From: Agrobacterium vaccinii
GTDB taxonomy: Bacteria > Pseudomonadota > Alphaproteobacteria > Rhizobiales > Rhizobiaceae
Length of the DNA: 64,000 nucleotides
Direction: 5' to 3'
Assembly: GCF_021310995.1 (NCBI RefSeq)
Contig: NZ_CP054150.1
Location: 2,692,501-2,756,500 of the forward strand
Shown: piece by piece, positions 55,323-64,000 of the stretch
How the letters are laid out: each line of letters opens with the position of its first letter
Numbering within the stretch: the first letter of the stretch is position 1
Translations under genes and position numbers: made by a program
Notes under the pieces: generated by a model
Database searches by the model: none
Told to the model about the DNA's origin: nothing
Seen by the model: only the letters and a program-made list of their open reading frames with translations

Positions 55323-58300
55323 ATGACCGCATTGATTCGACTGTTGACCTGGATCATCTACGTTGCGCTTGGCGGCGTGGCTTTGCTGGTGCTGGCGGTC
55401 ATGTTCATCGGGCTGACGCGAACAGGGGCGCAGTTTACAGCCACGCAGGTTTCCTCACTGATCTCCTCCCCAGATCAAACCATCACCATTTCACCACCGT
55501 CGGGTCTGCTCACGGGTGCACTGCGGCTCGACACCGTCACGCTGGCGGACCGCGAAGGACGCTACGCCCAACTCAACGGCGTGGAAGTGGACTGGTCGCC
55601 GCTGGAGCTGTTGCGTGGCACGTTCCATGCCGAGCGAATCGGCGCTCTGAATGTCGATGTCGAAAGAACCCCTGCCCCATCGACCGAACCATCCCAGAAA
55701 AGCTCTGAGGGTTTTTCCCTACCCGTCAACGTCAGGATCGATGATCTGGCACTGCCGGATATCCAGCTTGGCGAAAAACTCGCAGGTCGCCCGTTCCAAC
55801 TTGCGGCCAGAGGCAGCGGCACCGCAAGTACCGACACGATTGCGCTGTCTCTCTCCGCCAACCGCAAGGATGCGCCTGACGCGACAGTGACGGCGGATAT
55901 CGCCTTCGTTCCCAACCAGAATGTGCTGAAACTGGATGCATCTCTGAACGAGCCGCAGGGCGGTCTGCTGGCTACGCTTTTGCGCTTGCCAGACGCTCCA
56001 GCCGTTGCCTTGAAAATCAACGGCGAAGGTGCGCTTTCGGATTGGACCGGAAAGCTGAACGGCGCAGTCGGCGGCAATGCTGTTCTAGAACTGACCGGTC
56101 GTCACCAGCTATCAACAGATGGCATGAGACGCATCGAACTTCATGGCGGCGGTCAGCCGGACATGCTGTTACCCCCTATGGTACGTCAGCTTTTCGAAGG
56201 TCAAACGAAGCTGGACCTCGTCGCGACTCTTGCGTCGAACGGACGTATCAGTGTCGAGAGCGGCAATCTGGAAACGGGAAAACTGCTCCTCACGGCATCG
56301 GGTGCCATCGATCAGCAAGGCCAGAACGACCTGTCCGCAAACCTGATGGGCACAAATGGTCCTGTCGATATCAGGCTGCCCCTGGAAGGTGGTGAGATTG
56401 CTGCACTGGTCAACGGCGTCGATCTATCCCTGCGAGGCAATGCGGACGCTGCTAAACTCAATCTGTCCGCGTCGTTGCGCTCCCTCGCGCTGCCGCAGGG
56501 TCGCGTTGACGATGTAAAACTGACGGCTGTCAGCGATGATCTCAACCTTGCCAGCCAGACCGGTACGGTGAAGACCTCTGTCAGTATCGCGCAATCGGCG
56601 CTGGTGGCACCGGAACTTGAAAGGGCGATCAAGGCTCCCCTGACCTTAAACGCGCCGCTTCGCATTTCACCACAAACCATCGCATTCGAAGGCGCTACGC
56701 TGGAAAGCGCCAGTGTTGGCGGCACCGGAAGCGGCACCTACGATCTGTCCGCAGGGACCATCGCGACAAATCTTCGCCTTTTCGTTCTGCCTGCCGTACT
56801 GCCGCCTGCGCTTGCAGAAAAATTCGACACCACCATCGCAATCGACGCCTATGTCAACAGCACTATTGGTGGCCGCACGAGTGTCGAGAACCTCGTCGTC
56901 AAATCCGGCACAGTAGAGGCCAATGGCGATCTCGCTCTGGAGAATGGCAACGTCACTGCAAAGCTCGGCGGTCGTCTGCCTGCACTGGAAAAACTGACTC
57001 CACAGGCGGTCGGAGCGCTGGGCTTCGCACTCGAAGCGAGCGGCCCCCTAACCGCCGCCGATTTCAAGCTCAACCTCAACGCAGCAAAAGCTACACTAGC
57101 AGGCCGCGCATTGGAGGGGCTGACGCTATCGGCAACAGGCAAAGCCGATGCAAACGCTCCGCAAGCCAAGCTTCAGGCCAGTGGTTCACTGGACGGCCAG
57201 GTCATCGATGCCTCCGGCGAGCTCGTCCAGGGCCAGAACGGAACAAGCGTTCCGCAACTCGATGTCAAGGTCGGGCGCAACGTGCTGACCGGCCAACTTC
57301 AATTCACACCGGAATTTTTGCCAACGGGGAGACTGTCCTTCGATTTCCCTGACGTCTCGCTGCTGGCAGCACTGGCCGCGCAACAGGCCAGTGGCGATAT
57401 CAAGGGCAATGTCGCGCTGTCCAATGCCGATGGAAAAATCGCAGCGACGATTCGCGCCTCGGGCACCCGCATCGGACAGGGCACAACAGCGGTCTCAAAA
57501 TTCGTCGCCGATCTGAAGGTCGATGACCTATTTTCGCTTGCCGCCAACGGCAAAGTGACGGCAGAAACGATCAATGCAGGTGCAGCCTCCATTTCAGGTA
57601 TGAACCTCGATATCGACCATGCCGGGACAGCCACCACATTCGACCTCAATGCCCGCTACGACAATGCCCCTCTGGTGCTGAAAGGCAGTGCCGACACCGG
57701 CACAGGCGCTCTGACCGTCAAACTCGATGCTTTGTCCGCCACACCGCTTGGTATTGCCGTCAAGCTTGCGCAGCCTACGACGATAGCCGTCAATGCTGGC
57801 GTAGCGCGCGTATCGGGCCTCGTGATCCAGACCGGCAATGGACGGGTGGAAGTTAGTGGCACAGCAGGTTCAGCGCTCGATCTCACCACCAACATCCGTG
57901 CTTTGCCAGCCAATCTCGCCAATGCATTTTCACCAGGTCTTGAAGCGGCGGGAACCATCTCCGGCACTGTGACGGCGAAGGGTTCCGCGTCTGACCCGAG
58001 TGTTGACTACGACCTGACATGGTCGGATGCAGCGGTCAGCCAGACCCGCGCAGCGGGAATCGGCGCGCTCGGTATCAAGGCAAATGGACGCTTTGCTGGC
58101 GGAACCTTGCGTCTCGACACCAATGTCACCGGTCAAGGTGGCCTGACCCTCTCGGGTGGCGGCACGCTGGGCATCGGCGGCAATCGCCCGCTCTCCATGG
58201 CATTCAAAGGCAACCTGCCCTTCGGCGCGGTCGCTGCCCAGACGGCAGCACAGGGTTTCGATGTGAACGGCAAGGCAGCTGTCGATGTGAAGATCGAGGG

Positions 58301-59483
58301 CACGGTGGCCGCGCCTATCATTACCGGCAGGATAACCACCGATGGCACGCGCGTGACGGATGTGCGCCGAAACCTGACCATCAACAATCTCGGTGCAACA
58401 ATCGATCTCCAGCGTGACCGGGCGACCATCTCGCGTCTGACCGGGCGACTGGCAGGCGGCGGCAGCATTTCCGGTACCGGTACGGTCGGCATCGCACCCG
58501 GCTCGGGCTTTCCTGCGGACCTGACGATCACGCTGAACCGTGCAGCCTATAATGACGGCACATTGTTCACGACCAATGCCAGCGGCACCTTGACGCTCAA
58601 AGGTCCTGTTCTGAACTCACCCGTTCTAGGCGGCACGATCACGCTTGAGAAAAGCGCAATCACCATTCCAGAGCGCCTGCCTGCTTCGCTGGCCCAGATC
58701 GACGTCAAGCACAAGAATGCACCGCCTGCCGTACGTGCTCAGGAGAGAAAGCTCAACGCCGACAAGGGTGGCTCCGGGAGCTCATCCACCATCGCCCTCG
58801 ATCTTCAGATCAATGCGCCAAGTGGTATATTCGTGCGCGGTCGCGGTATCGATGCTGAGTTGACGGGTAGCCTGACGGTGCGCGGTACGGCTGCGGCTCC
58901 TGCCGTATCCGGCGGCTTTGAAATGCGTCGGGGCCGACTTGAAATCCTGACCCGCCGCCTTGATTTCACCACCGGCGACATCACCTTTGGCGGCGGACTC
59001 GTGCCCGTCCTCAATATGGCCGCCGAATCCACCGCTGGCTCTACGACGGTCACGGTATCGGTCACCGGAAATGCCAACGACCCTGCCTTTGCCTTCACCT
59101 CCTCACCGGCGCTGCCGCAGGATGAAGTCATGGCACAGCTGATTTTCGGCCAGTCCATGTCCAAGCTTTCCGCATTGCAGATCGCCCGGCTTGCCGACGC
59201 TGCCGGACAGCTTGCAGGTGGACGCTCGACATCCCTGTTCGACAGTCTTCGCAGCAATCTCGGCATCGATGATCTCGATATTTCAACGGATTCCGAAGGG
59301 CAGGCCCGCGTTTCCGCCGGTAAGTATCTCAATGATCGCACCTATTTAGAGCTGGAACAAAGCGGAAGCTCCGGTGCCAAAGCCATCATCAATCTTGATG
59401 TCGGAAAAGGCGTAAAGTTGCGCGGCGAAGCCGGTGGCGATGGCGAAGGTGCGGCGGGCATTTTTTATGAAAAAGAATATTAA
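55323..59483 (+). CDS. tamB: Translocation and assembly module protein TamB
   Basis: This very large AsmA-like protein (1386 residues) has an N-terminal membrane anchor, IIYVALGGVALLVLAVMFIGL. A long repetitive beta-taco made of short strands follows, and it forms a periplasm-spanning groove that moves lipids or assists beta-barrel assembly. The C-terminal DUF490/TamB domain is seen as GGFEMRRGRLEILTRRLDF, GDITFGGGLVPVLNMAAES and LPQDEVMAQLIFGQSMSKLS. The final segment ends in an aromatic residue (FYEKEY). ATG 55323 is chosen over an adjacent TTG. It follows tamA in the same unit. Confidence 0.95.
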   Translation: MTALIRLLTWIIYVALGGVALLVLAVMFIGLTRTGAQFTATQVSSLISSPDQTITISPPSGLLTGALRLDTVTLADREGRYAQLNGVEVDWSPLELLRGTFHAERIGALNVDVERTPAPSTEPSQKSSEGFSLPVNVRIDDLALPDIQLGEKLAGRPFQLAARGSGTASTDTIALSLSANRKDAPDATVTADIAFVPNQNVLKLDASLNEPQGGLLATLLRLPDAPAVALKINGEGALSDWTGKLNGAVGGNAVLELTGRHQLSTDGMRRIELHGGGQPDMLLPPMVRQLFEGQTKLDLVATLASNGRISVESGNLETGKLLLTASGAIDQQGQNDLSANLMGTNGPVDIRLPLEGGEIAALVNGVDLSLRGNADAAKLNLSASLRSLALPQGRVDDVKLTAVSDDLNLASQTGTVKTSVSIAQSALVAPELERAIKAPLTLNAPLRISPQTIAFEGATLESASVGGTGSGTYDLSAGTIATNLRLFVLPAVLPPALAEKFDTTIAIDAYVNSTIGGRTSVENLVVKSGTVEANGDLALENGNVTAKLGGRLPALEKLTPQAVGALGFALEASGPLTAADFKLNLNAAKATLAGRALEGLTLSATGKADANAPQAKLQASGSLDGQVIDASGELVQGQNGTSVPQLDVKVGRNVLTGQLQFTPEFLPTGRLSFDFPDVSLLAALAAQQASGDIKGNVALSNADGKIAATIRASGTRIGQGTTAVSKFVADLKVDDLFSLAANGKVTAETINAGAASISGMNLDIDHAGTATTFDLNARYDNAPLVLKGSADTGTGALTVKLDALSATPLGIAVKLAQPTTIAVNAGVARVSGLVIQTGNGRVEVSGTAGSALDLTTNIRALPANLANAFSPGLEAAGTISGTVTAKGSASDPSVDYDLTWSDAAVSQTRAAGIGALGIKANGRFAGGTLRLDTNVTGQGGLTLSGGGTLGIGGNRPLSMAFKGNLPFGAVAAQTAAQGFDVNGKAAVDVKIEGTVAAPIITGRITTDGTRVTDVRRNLTINNLGATIDLQRDRATISRLTGRLAGGGSISGTGTVGIAPGSGFPADLTITLNRAAYNDGTLFTTNASGTLTLKGPVLNSPVLGGTITLEKSAITIPERLPASLAQIDVKHKNAPPAVRAQERKLNADKGGSGSSSTIALDLQINAPSGIFVRGRGIDAELTGSLTVRGTAAAPAVSGGFEMRRGRLEILTRRLDFTTGDITFGGGLVPVLNMAAESTAGSTTVTVSVTGNANDPAFAFTSSPALPQDEVMAQLIFGQSMSKLSALQIARLADAAGQLAGGRSTSLFDSLRSNLGIDDLDISTDSEGQARVSAGKYLNDRTYLELEQSGSSGAKAIINLDVGKGVKLRGEAGGDGEGAAGIFYEKEY

Positions 59484-59690
59484 TATCCGCGAACCCTCAG
59501 CCTGTTACGGACTCGGTGACAACTCTGAACGTCTGTAAGCACGCAGGCGAATTCAGATATTCTTAAATATGATCTTGTAGATGAATTGTTGTTGCCTTGA
59601 ACAGTTGGCTCGCCCGCTGATCACGCCCCGCACGCAACGGCCTAAGCTGCATCGGACACCTCAGCCTGTCCCTGCGATGGAGTTCATCTA

Positions 59691-61469
59691 GTGCTATCTC
59701 TCCTCGGAACACATGCAAAAGCTGTTCTTACCGCCCTGGGCCGCTCCCAGGCGATGATTGAGTTTGATACCAGCGGCAAAATTCTCTCAGCCAACGAAAA
59801 CTTCTGCCGCGCCATGGGTTACAGCGCCGAGCAGATCGTTGGTAGACACCACAACATGTTTTGCGAGCCTGCCTATGCCCAGAGCGTGGATTACAGCACC
59901 TTCTGGAAAAATCTCGGCGACGGAAAATCCGACGCCCGCCAGTATAAGCGCATTGCCAATGGTGGACGCGAAGTCTGGATACAGGCGTCGTACAATCCGA
60001 TTATTCTCGGCGGCAAGGTCAAGAGCATCGTCAAGCTTGCAACCGTCATCACCGAAGACAAAGCCAGATCTGCCGAAGATGCCGGAAAGCTCGCAGCGCT
60101 TTCGCGTGCGCAGGCAGTAATCGAATTCACTACCTCCGGCGACATCATCACCGCCAACGAAAACTTCCTGAATTGCCTTGGATATGGCCTCCATGAAATT
60201 CGCGGCCAGCATCACCGTATGTTTTGCGACGATCAGTTCCGCAACAGCCCTGATTATGCGGAGTTCTGGCGCAAGCTTGCGGCGGGCGAGTTCATCTCGG
60301 CGGAATTCAAGCGCATTGGCAAGGGCGGCAAGGAAGTCTGGATTCAAGCGTCCTACAACCCCATCATGGATGCGGATGGAAGGGTCTTCAAAGTCGTGAA
60401 ATTCGCGACCGATGTGACCGAACGGGTGCGTGCTGTGGACGAACTGGCCGGTAGCCTGACCGCACTGGCGAACGGCGACCTCACCGCGACCATCGAGACC
60501 CCTTTCATTCCCACGCTGGAAAAAGTCCGCCAGGACCTGAACAGCTCGCTGCAGAAACTTCAGGGCGCGATGCGCGAAGTTGCCGAAAGCGCCAGCGGCA
60601 TTGCAACGGGATCACGCGAAGTCAGCGAGGCCTCCGACAATCTGGCCAAGCGGACTGAGCAGCAGGCAGCCGCGGTGGAGGAAACCTCCGCAGCGCTGAA
60701 TGAAATCACCAGAACCGTTGCGCAGAACACCGTGCGGGCCGAACAGTCTGGCGAGCTCGTGGCTAAGACGAAGGCTGGAGCCGAACATTCCGGTGCCGTG
60801 GTCGGCAAGGCGATCGAGGCAATGGGCCGCATCTCGCAGTCCTCCAACGAAATCGGCAACATCATCAGCGTTATCGACGACATAGCCTTCCAGACCAATC
60901 TGCTGGCTCTGAATGCCGGTGTTGAGGCTGCACGCGCCGGTGAGGCTGGCAAAGGCTTTGCCGTCGTGGCGCAGGAAGTGCGGGAGCTCGCCCAGCGCTC
61001 TGCCCAGGCCGCCAAAGAAATCAAGACGCTGATCAACACGTCTGCACAGCAGGTGAAGGACGGTGTCGAACTGGTAGGAGAAACCGGCAAGGCGCTCGAC
61101 ACGATCGTTTCGCAGGTCGCGGAAATCAACGTCAATGTCGGCGCGATCGTCGAGACTGCGCGCGAGCAAGCCAGTGGCCTGAAAGAAATCAACCACGCCG
61201 TCGAAGCCATGGACACCAATACGCAGCAGAACGCAGCGATGGTGGAAGAAACGACAGCCGCCAGCCACAGTCTTGCCCATGAAGCAGACGTGCTGAGAAA
61301 TTTGTTAACGCAGTTTAGATTTGGGAAACATTCTTCTGCTACGAATCAAAGAATGAAGCCGGAGAATAAAGCTCCAGTTGTTCGTACACCAGGCAGGATG
61401 CCAAAGTCCGGATACGCAAGCGTCGGTGCGCTCGCACTAGCCCAGAACAAGGATTGGGAAGAATTCTGA
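59691..61469 (+). CDS. Cytoplasmic methyl-accepting chemotaxis protein with two PAS domains
   Basis: This 592-residue chemoreceptor has no membrane segment. Two tandem PAS domains (about residues 15-120 and 135-245) are near repeats: each has the FCRAMGY/FLNCLGY helix, the H-H-x-MFC turn and the [11 protein letters not shown] strand. The second PAS domain ends in [15 protein letters not shown] and leads into a HAMP-like linker. The signalling hairpin tip, [33 protein letters not shown], is perfect. The C-terminal WEEF resembles the CheR/CheB tether. The conserved His-His-x-Met-Phe-Cys suggests a redox or metal cofactor, but none can be assigned. GTG start at 59691. It overlaps cheW by one base. 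Confidence 0.93.
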   Translation: MLSLLGTHAKAVLTALGRSQAMIEFDTSGKILSANENFCRAMGYSAEQIVGRHHNMFCEPAYAQSVDYSTFWKNLGDGKSDARQYKRIANGGREVWIQASYNPIILGGKVKSIVKLATVITEDKARSAEDAGKLAALSRAQAVIEFTTSGDIITANENFLNCLGYGLHEIRGQHHRMFCDDQFRNSPDYAEFWRKLAAGEFISAEFKRIGKGGKEVWIQASYNPIMDADGRVFKVVKFATDVTERVRAVDELAGSLTALANGDLTATIETPFIPTLEKVRQDLNSSLQKLQGAMREVAESASGIATGSREVSEASDNLAKRTEQQAAAVEETSAALNEITRTVAQNTVRAEQSGELVAKTKAGAEHSGAVVGKAIEAMGRISQSSNEIGNIISVIDDIAFQTNLLALNAGVEAARAGEAGKGFAVVAQEVRELAQRSAQAAKEIKTLINTSAQQVKDGVELVGETGKALDTIVSQVAEINVNVGAIVETAREQASGLKEINHAVEAMDTNTQQNAAMVEETTAASHSLAHEADVLRNLLTQFRFGKHSSATNQRMKPENKAPVVRTPGRMPKSGYASVGALALAQNKDWEEF

Positions 61470-61945
61470 TGGTTACGATTAATTCTACGAACTTCGGCGG
61501 CGATACCCTCGAAATCATCGCGTTTCGTCTGCACGATCAGGAGTTCTGCGTCAAAACGACCACGATCCGTGAAATCCGCGGCTGGGCTCCATCCACCCCT
61601 CTTCCGCACGCACCGAAGGACGTCATCGGCGTGATGAACCTTCGTGGCTCGGTTATTCCTATTATCGACCTGGCCTACAAGCTGGGCATGAAGAGCACCG
61701 TTGCCAACGAGCGCAGCGCCATCGTCGTGGCTGAAGTCCACAACATGGTCATCGGCATGCTCGTTGATCGCGTGTCTGACATCCTGACCATTCCGGCAAG
61801 CCAGGTACAGCCCGTTCCTGAAGTGTCCGCATCCTTCGACAAGTCCTTCTCGGAAGGCATCATTGCCAACGAGCATGGCATGATCTGCTTCCTCAACCTT
61901 GCGAAGATGTTCAAGGGCGCAGAACTGGATGACTTGGCCGCGTAA
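61469..61945 (+). CDS. cheW: Chemotaxis coupling protein CheW
   Basis: This 158-residue adaptor couples chemoreceptors to the kinase CheA. It has the typical SH3-like double-barrel layout: IAFRLHDQEFCVKTTTIREI, then VIGVMNLRGSVIPIIDLAYKLGM, then a VVAEVHNMVIGMLVDRVSDIL strand pair and EGIIANEHGMICFLNLAKMF at the end. The start overlaps the receptor stop (TGATG), so the two are co-translated. It lies between two paralogous PAS receptors, suggesting a dedicated or shared coupling partner. A strong terminator follows. Confidence 0.95.
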   Translation: MVTINSTNFGGDTLEIIAFRLHDQEFCVKTTTIREIRGWAPSTPLPHAPKDVIGVMNLRGSVIPIIDLAYKLGMKSTVANERSAIVVAEVHNMVIGMLVDRVSDILTIPASQVQPVPEVSASFDKSFSEGIIANEHGMICFLNLAKMFKGAELDDLAA

Positions 61946-61973
61946 GCGCCATCATCTATACATCGGCGAATTT

Positions 61974-62005
61974 AAAGCGCCACCCGGAAACGGGTGGCGC
62001 TTTTT
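61974..62005 (+). terminator. Rho-independent terminator after cheW
   Basis: A perfect 10-bp GC-rich stem (GCGCCACCCG / CGGGTGGCGC) with a GAAA tetraloop is followed by five T residues. It ends the receptor-cheW unit, so the next receptor gene must have its own promoter, probably in the AT-rich 270-base gap that follows (62006-62274). Confidence 0.93.
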
Positions 62006-62274
62006 CTGTTTTATGCTTCTTTTGAACATTTTGTTTCCAAATATAACAATCAACAACAAATCTCATTGTAAGAAGAAAGGAGAGAAAAGAGCTATTTAGA
62101 CTTAAATTAAACATAGACTCGACTTGAGATCGCTCTTTTGTCAACTCAATATTAATATTACCAATGTCTAATTCAATCAAAGACTGAATAAATGCTCTAA
62201 ATTAACCCCATTACAAAAATCGCACGCGACACTGAAGTCACTGCCGCGGCATTTTAAGCTCACTTGGAGATGAC

Positions 62275-64000
62275 ATGCTTTGGCTGGGAAAAAGCGCGGA
62301 TGACCGCAACATTTTGGGGGCGATCTCGACCTCGCAAGCCGTGATCGAATTTGACCTCAATGGCAACATTCTCGCGGCGAACAAAAACTTCTGCACTGCT
62401 CTGGGATATGACCTGAGCGAAATTCTGGGCAAACATCACAGGATCTTTTGTGATCCCGAATATGTCGCGTCGCCAGCCTATCAGGATTTCTGGTCAAGCC
62501 TTGGCAGCGGCAAATACGATGCCCGCGAATATAGACGCATCAGGAAAGATGGTCGCGAAATCTGGATCGAGGCATCCTACAATCCGGTCTGTCGCGGCGG
62601 TCAGCCCTACAAGGTCGTCAAAATCGCGACCGACATCACAGCAAAAAAGCTGAAGGCGGACGACGACAAGAGCAAGCTGGAAGCGATCTCCCGTTCGCAG
62701 GCCGTTATCGAGTTCACGCCAACAGGTGAAATTCTCACGGCCAACGAAAATTTTTGCAGCACGCTAAACTACACCTTGAGCGAAATTGCAGGCAAGCACC
62801 ACCGCCTCTTCTGCGAGCCGGGTTATGCCGCATCCAGAGAATATGCCGATTTCTGGAAACGGCTGGCTGCCGGTGAGTTTATTTCCGACGAGTTCGTGCG
62901 GTTCGGCAAAAACGGCAAGGAGGTCTGGATACAGGCGGCCTACAATCCCATTCTCGATCATGCTGGCAAGGTTATCAAGGTCGTCAAATTCGCGACGGAT
63001 GTCACACCGCGCATGAGCGCCATTTCGACATTGGGCGACGCCTTGCGCCAACTTGCAGACGGCGAACTTCGGCAACATCTCGATAAGCCGTTCGTTCCCA
63101 GCATGGAAAAGCTTCGGGCGGATTTCAACGAGGTCATCGAGAAGCTGCGCGAGACCATGCAGACTGTCGCTCAGAACTCCGCGACCATCGCATCCGGCTC
63201 TGCGGAAATCCGCGTCGCCGCGGACCAGCTCGCCCGCCGCACAGAACAACAGGCCGCCTCACTTGAAGAGAGTGCCGCCGCGCTTGAGGAGATTACGACA
63301 ACCGTCAAGGATTCCAGCATGCGCGCAGATGAGGCAGGCAAACTCGTCAGCTCGACCAAGGAAAGCGCAGAGGTCTCCGGCGCTATCGTCCACCGCGCCA
63401 TCGGTGCCATGGACCAAATCTCCCAGTCGTCAGGAGAAATCACCAACATCATCGGCGTCATCGACGACATCGCCTTTCAGACAAACCTGCTGGCACTGAA
63501 CGCTGGCGTAGAGGCTGCTCGAGCGGGCGAAGCAGGCAAGGGTTTTGCAGTCGTTGCGCAGGAGGTGCGTGAACTCGCTCAACGCTCAGCCAATGCCGCC
63601 AAGGAAATCAAGCAGCTCATCAACACCTCGCGCCAGCAGGTGGAAAATGGCGTTGATCTCGTGAACCAGACAGGTGATGCGTTGAAGCAAATCGCCAAAC
63701 AGGTTGGCCTGATCGATGTCAACGTGGCGGCCATCGTCGAGGCATCGAAAGAACAGGCAAACGGTCTTGCGGAGATCAACGACGCCGTCAACCTGATGGA
63801 TCAGGCAACCCAGAAAAACGCTGCTATGGTAGAGGAAACCACAGCAGCCAGCCATGGCCTTGCGCGTGAGGCGGAAAGCCTTCGGCAGTTGCTGACGCAG
63901 TTCAATGTCGGCAATACACCAGCGCAAGCAGCGCCCCAGCGTCCCAGCGCAGTGCCTGATGCGTCACCCGTACACAAATTGGTGGCATCAGCACGCCAAG
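62275..64000 (+). CDS. Second double-PAS cytoplasmic chemotaxis receptor, 3' truncated by window end
   Basis: The frame from ATG 62275 (MLWLGKSADDRN; upstream GGAGATGAC) is open to the window end, 575 codons. It repeats the architecture of the receptor at 59691: two PAS domains with FCTALGY/FCSTLNY, H-H-R-(I/L)-FC turns and EVWIQAAYNPI. A HAMP-like linker and the signalling hairpin follow, with [36 protein letters not shown] divided over the tip. No membrane segment is present. The two receptors are clear paralogues from a local duplication around cheW. The C-terminal end, including any CheR tether, lies outside the window. Confidence 0.93.
   Translation, partial: MLWLGKSADDRNILGAISTSQAVIEFDLNGNILAANKNFCTALGYDLSEILGKHHRIFCDPEYVASPAYQDFWSSLGSGKYDAREYRRIRKDGREIWIEASYNPVCRGGQPYKVVKIATDITAKKLKADDDKSKLEAISRSQAVIEFTPTGEILTANENFCSTLNYTLSEIAGKHHRLFCEPGYAASREYADFWKRLAAGEFISDEFVRFGKNGKEVWIQAAYNPILDHAGKVIKVVKFATDVTPRMSAISTLGDALRQLADGELRQHLDKPFVPSMEKLRADFNEVIEKLRETMQTVAQNSATIASGSAEIRVAADQLARRTEQQAASLEESAAALEEITTTVKDSSMRADEAGKLVSSTKESAEVSGAIVHRAIGAMDQISQSSGEITNIIGVIDDIAFQTNLLALNAGVEAARAGEAGKGFAVVAQEVRELAQRSANAAKEIKQLINTSRQQVENGVDLVNQTGDALKQIAKQVGLIDVNVAAIVEASKEQANGLAEINDAVNLMDQATQKNAAMVEETTAASHGLAREAESLRQLLTQFNVGNTPAQAAPQRPSAVPDASPVHKLVASARQ

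Noticed and set aside
62006..62274. AT-rich gap before the second chemoreceptor, with AATATTAATATT
   Set aside because: I could not identify a defined promoter or operator; the short palindrome is likely in such AT-rich sequence. It probably contains the receptor promoter, but no element can be supported.

Overview
The window looks like chromosomal DNA of a Rhizobiaceae alphaproteobacterium, most likely the Agrobacterium/Rhizobium group. The basis is gene content and order as I recall them for Agrobacterium: an amino acid:[carrier protein] ligase cluster, a thiCOSG block, a C4-pathway hemA, dxr and zinT close together, and soluble PAS-type chemoreceptors. Composition is fairly GC-rich and genes are packed with many ATGA/GTGA overlaps. 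I see no insertion sequence, tRNA, rRNA or CRISPR array.

Layout. 1-5.7 kb: a tripartite RND efflux system (adaptor cut by the window edge, pump, outer-membrane channel). 5.8-8.7 kb: elongation factor P divergent from its two lysylation enzymes EpmA and EpmB. 8.7-12.0 kb: small genes, a FAD amine oxidase, and a histidine-phosphatase-like protein preceded by a striking three-way-junction fold. 12.1-15.2 kb: modABC behind ModE-like boxes, convergent with a modE-type regulator. That regulator ends a leftward unit running thiC-thiO-thiS-thiG-P1 peptidase-modE under a TPP riboswitch.

20.4-26.2 kb: a tight five-gene operon of carrier protein, acyl-CoA-dehydrogenase-like flavoprotein, amino acid:[carrier protein] ligase, DUF1839-type protein and GH2 glycosidase. 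Its ligase chemistry is known, but its pathway is not known to me. 26.4-32.5 kb: an ABC-exporter-like protein whose ATPase motifs are all degenerate, then a cyclic-nucleotide-binding protein, a metallo-beta-lactamase-fold protein and a membrane adenylate cyclase carrying a [2Fe-2S] domain. This looks like a redox-to-cAMP module.

32.5-49.0 kb: a cell-surface glycan region with a UDP-sugar dehydrogenase, several glycosyltransferases, a deacetylase-like protein, a peptide/oligosaccharide-type ABC importer, a UbiH-like monooxygenase and a PAP2 phosphatase. 49.2-52.6 kb: dxr, zinT (Zur-like palindrome) and hemA (FNR/FixK box with class II geometry). 52.9-59.5 kb: a glycine-zipper lipoprotein and the TamA-TamB pair. 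59.7-64.0 kb: two paralogous cytoplasmic double-PAS chemoreceptors flanking cheW, the second cut by the window end.

The best candidates for undescribed biology are the carrier-protein operon, the pseudo-ATPase ABC protein with a triplicated Q-loop-like segment, and the three-way-junction element at 11271-11348.
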